Notes under the pieces: model-generated
The model's input: only the letters and a program-made list of their open reading frames with translations
What the model was told of the DNA's origin: nothing
Database searches by the model: none
Made by a program: the position numbers and the translations under genes
Part shown: positions 4,722 through 6,112 of the stretch, piece by piece
Layout of the letters: every line of letters starts with the position of its first letter
How positions within the stretch are numbered: the first letter of the stretch is position 1
Assembly: GCA_946886275.1 (NCBI GenBank)
Contig: CAMPIH010000143.1
Coordinates: forward strand, 1 to 6,112
From: an uncultured Sphingosinicella sp.
GTDB lineage: Bacteria > Pseudomonadota > Alphaproteobacteria > Sphingomonadales > Sphingomonadaceae
DNA: 6,112 bases
Reading direction: 5' to 3'

Positions 4722-6112
4722 ATGCCTGATCAGGGGCGACGGGGCTGGCGCGAAAAGGCGAAGCGGGACATCCGGCAGATCGGCCCGGCGCGCCTGCTCG
4801 GGACCCTTCTCTTCCTCCTTCTCGGCCTCTACGTCGCCCGCTTCAGCTGGGACATACCGCTCGTCAGCGACGCCGAGCGGGCGCTCTACGATTACCGATT
4901 CCTCGAAATGGCCGAGCGGACCCTCGAGCAGGACGACCGGATCGTCCTCGTCACCTTCGACGACCAGACTCTCGAGCTGCTCGGCAAGAGATCGCCGCTG
5001 GACCGGCGGATGCTCGCCCAGGCGCTTCGGGCGATCGACCGGATGGAGCCTCGGGCGATCGGAATCGACATCCTCATCGACCAGCAGCAGCCTGAGGATC
5101 CGGAGCTGATCGACACCTTCCGCCGAATGCGGACGCCGACCTTCCTCGCCTTCGCCTCGAGCAATGCCGAATATGGCAATCCCGACCAGATGGAATATTG
5201 GCAGGAGCAGTTCCTGACCGGCTTCCTTGCCCAGGTCGAGTCGGGACCAGTGCGGCCGGCGAGCATCAAGACCGAGCCCGATCTCGCCGACGGAGTCATC
5301 CGCCGCTGGGGCGGCCAGGATCCGCGCCTTCCACCCTTGCTGTCCAACGCCCTCAGCCCGGTCAATCCGCAGTTCCGCAACTATCGCGGAAGCATCGATT
5401 TCCGCCTTCCCGCGAGCAGCGAGGTCGGACGCTTCACCAATCTGCCGATCCAGCTTTTCTCCGGGCTCGAGGACGGGAGCCTCGACGCCGAGTCCCGCGC
5501 CGCGCTCGAGGCCGGCTTCGCCGAGACGATCCGGGGCCGGTTCGTCCTGATCGGCGGCAACATCAAGGACGTCGACGATTACGAGACCCCGATGACCCGC
5601 TTCGGCGAAAGCTGGATGAAGGGGCTCGAAGTCCATGCCCATATGCTCGCCCAACAGCTCGACGGGCGGATCAGGCCGCCGGTGCCGCCGCTGGCGCTGT
5701 GGATCGCGGCGCTCGGAGTCGTCATCGCCGGCGGACTGACCAGCCTGCTCGAGGCGCGCGGCTGGAAGCTGGCCCTGATCCTGTTCGCCCAGATCCTCTT
5801 CCTCGGCGCCTTGCCCTTCTTTCTCCAGTGGCGCGGAATCGAGACTCTCGATCTGCCGGCGTTCGGCTGGGGCGTCGGCTGGCTTCTCGCCTTCGTCGGC
5901 GTCGGCACCGCCGCCCGCGCCGTCGGCTCAGAGCAGAGGCGCTTCGCCCAGTCGGCGCTCGGCAAATATCTGCCGCGCGACATCGCCAACGAGATCATGC
6001 GCGATCCCGAGCGGCTGGCGCTGACCGGCGAGAAGACCCAGATCTTCGCCTTGTTCACCGATCTCGAAGGCTTCACCAAGCTCAGCCACGCGATCACGCC
6101 GGAGCAGCTGTC
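4722..6112 (+). CDS. CHASE2-domain class III adenylate/guanylate cyclase (5' part, runs off the window)
   Basis: 463 complete codons are visible and the frame is open at the right edge. Domain order: a basic N-terminus, TM1 at about 25-41 (LLGTLLFLLLGLYVARF), a periplasmic CHASE2 sensor at about 45-315 (early VSDAERALYDYRF, then RIVLVTFDDQTL, AIGIDILIDQQ, RGRFVLIGG and HAHMLAQQL near its end), three further TM helices at about 324-343, 350-367 and 380-400, a linker LGKYLPRDIANEIM, and the beginning of the cyclase domain IFALFTDLEGFTKLS (441-455). Asp447 in the FTDLEGFT motif is the first metal-binding Asp. The protein should make cAMP or cGMP in the cytoplasm in response to a periplasmic signal; the ligand is unknown, and the residues that set ATP or GTP preference lie beyond the edge. 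The ATG at 4722 follows GGGGGCAGG and gives the expected short cytoplasmic N-terminus. No clear promoter is seen in the 92 nt after the repeat element. This is the usual architecture of CHASE2 cyclases. Confidence 0.9.
   Translation, partial: MPDQGRRGWREKAKRDIRQIGPARLLGTLLFLLLGLYVARFSWDIPLVSDAERALYDYRFLEMAERTLEQDDRIVLVTFDDQTLELLGKRSPLDRRMLAQALRAIDRMEPRAIGIDILIDQQQPEDPELIDTFRRMRTPTFLAFASSNAEYGNPDQMEYWQEQFLTGFLAQVESGPVRPASIKTEPDLADGVIRRWGGQDPRLPPLLSNALSPVNPQFRNYRGSIDFRLPASSEVGRFTNLPIQLFSGLEDGSLDAESRAALEAGFAETIRGRFVLIGGNIKDVDDYETPMTRFGESWMKGLEVHAHMLAQQLDGRIRPPVPPLALWIAALGVVIAGGLTSLLEARGWKLALILFAQILFLGALPFFLQWRGIETLDLPAFGWGVGWLLAFVGVGTAARAVGSEQRRFAQSALGKYLPRDIANEIMRDPERLALTGEKTQIFALFTDLEGFTKLSHAITPEQL

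Noticed and set aside
4665..5654. Minus-strand open frame of 329 codons opposite the cyclase gene
   Set aside because: It is antisense to CHASE2-domain coding sequence; the plus-strand frame has clear domain and transmembrane structure and continues to the edge.

Overview
The window is GC-rich, densely coding DNA with strong G/C third-position preference. It most resembles a chromosomal segment of an alphaproteobacterium, probably order Sphingomonadales. This rests on the style of the phosphotransferase and CHASE2-cyclase proteins, the signal-peptide TPR protein, and intergenic repeats of the 'TPAKAG' and 'cgcgaaggcgcgaag' type. The taxonomic call is recognition from memory, not a database result.

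Layout. Positions 1-150 hold no supportable gene. A minus-strand secreted or periplasmic TPR protein (151-705) follows, with its own Shine-Dalgarno site and a candidate promoter. Next comes a minus-strand cluster that reads right to left: a 46-codon hydrophobic peptide gene (2852-2992), a GC-rich hairpin followed by a T-rich run (2815-2845), a protein with a beta-rich core and C-terminal HEAT-like helices (1793-2779), and a cupin-like protein carrying an HDH metal-type motif (855-1805). The last two overlap by 13 nt. A 17-bp perfect dyad lies just upstream of the peptide gene. Divergently, on the plus strand, is a complete ACAD10/11-N-like (LvaA-like) small-molecule phosphotransferase (3255-4325). 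A nested inverted-repeat element of about 300 bp (4334-4629) separates it from a CHASE2-type class III nucleotide cyclase (from 4722), which runs off the right edge at the start of its catalytic domain.

How the genes may work together. The peptide, HEAT protein and cupin protein look like one unit: a strongly initiated small peptide, a partial terminator or attenuator, then two translationally coupled proteins. That is the layout expected when a short product is needed in excess over the proteins that act on it. By eye, the two large proteins share an architecture (helical N-terminus, beta-rich core, helical C-terminus), and only the downstream one keeps the histidine pair of a metal site. 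A candidate peptide-modification or peptide-handling system is the most interesting reading of the window, but it is inference; no known RiPP maturase, protease or exporter is visible here. The phosphotransferase and the cyclase are ordinary housekeeping or signalling genes with no evident link to the cluster.
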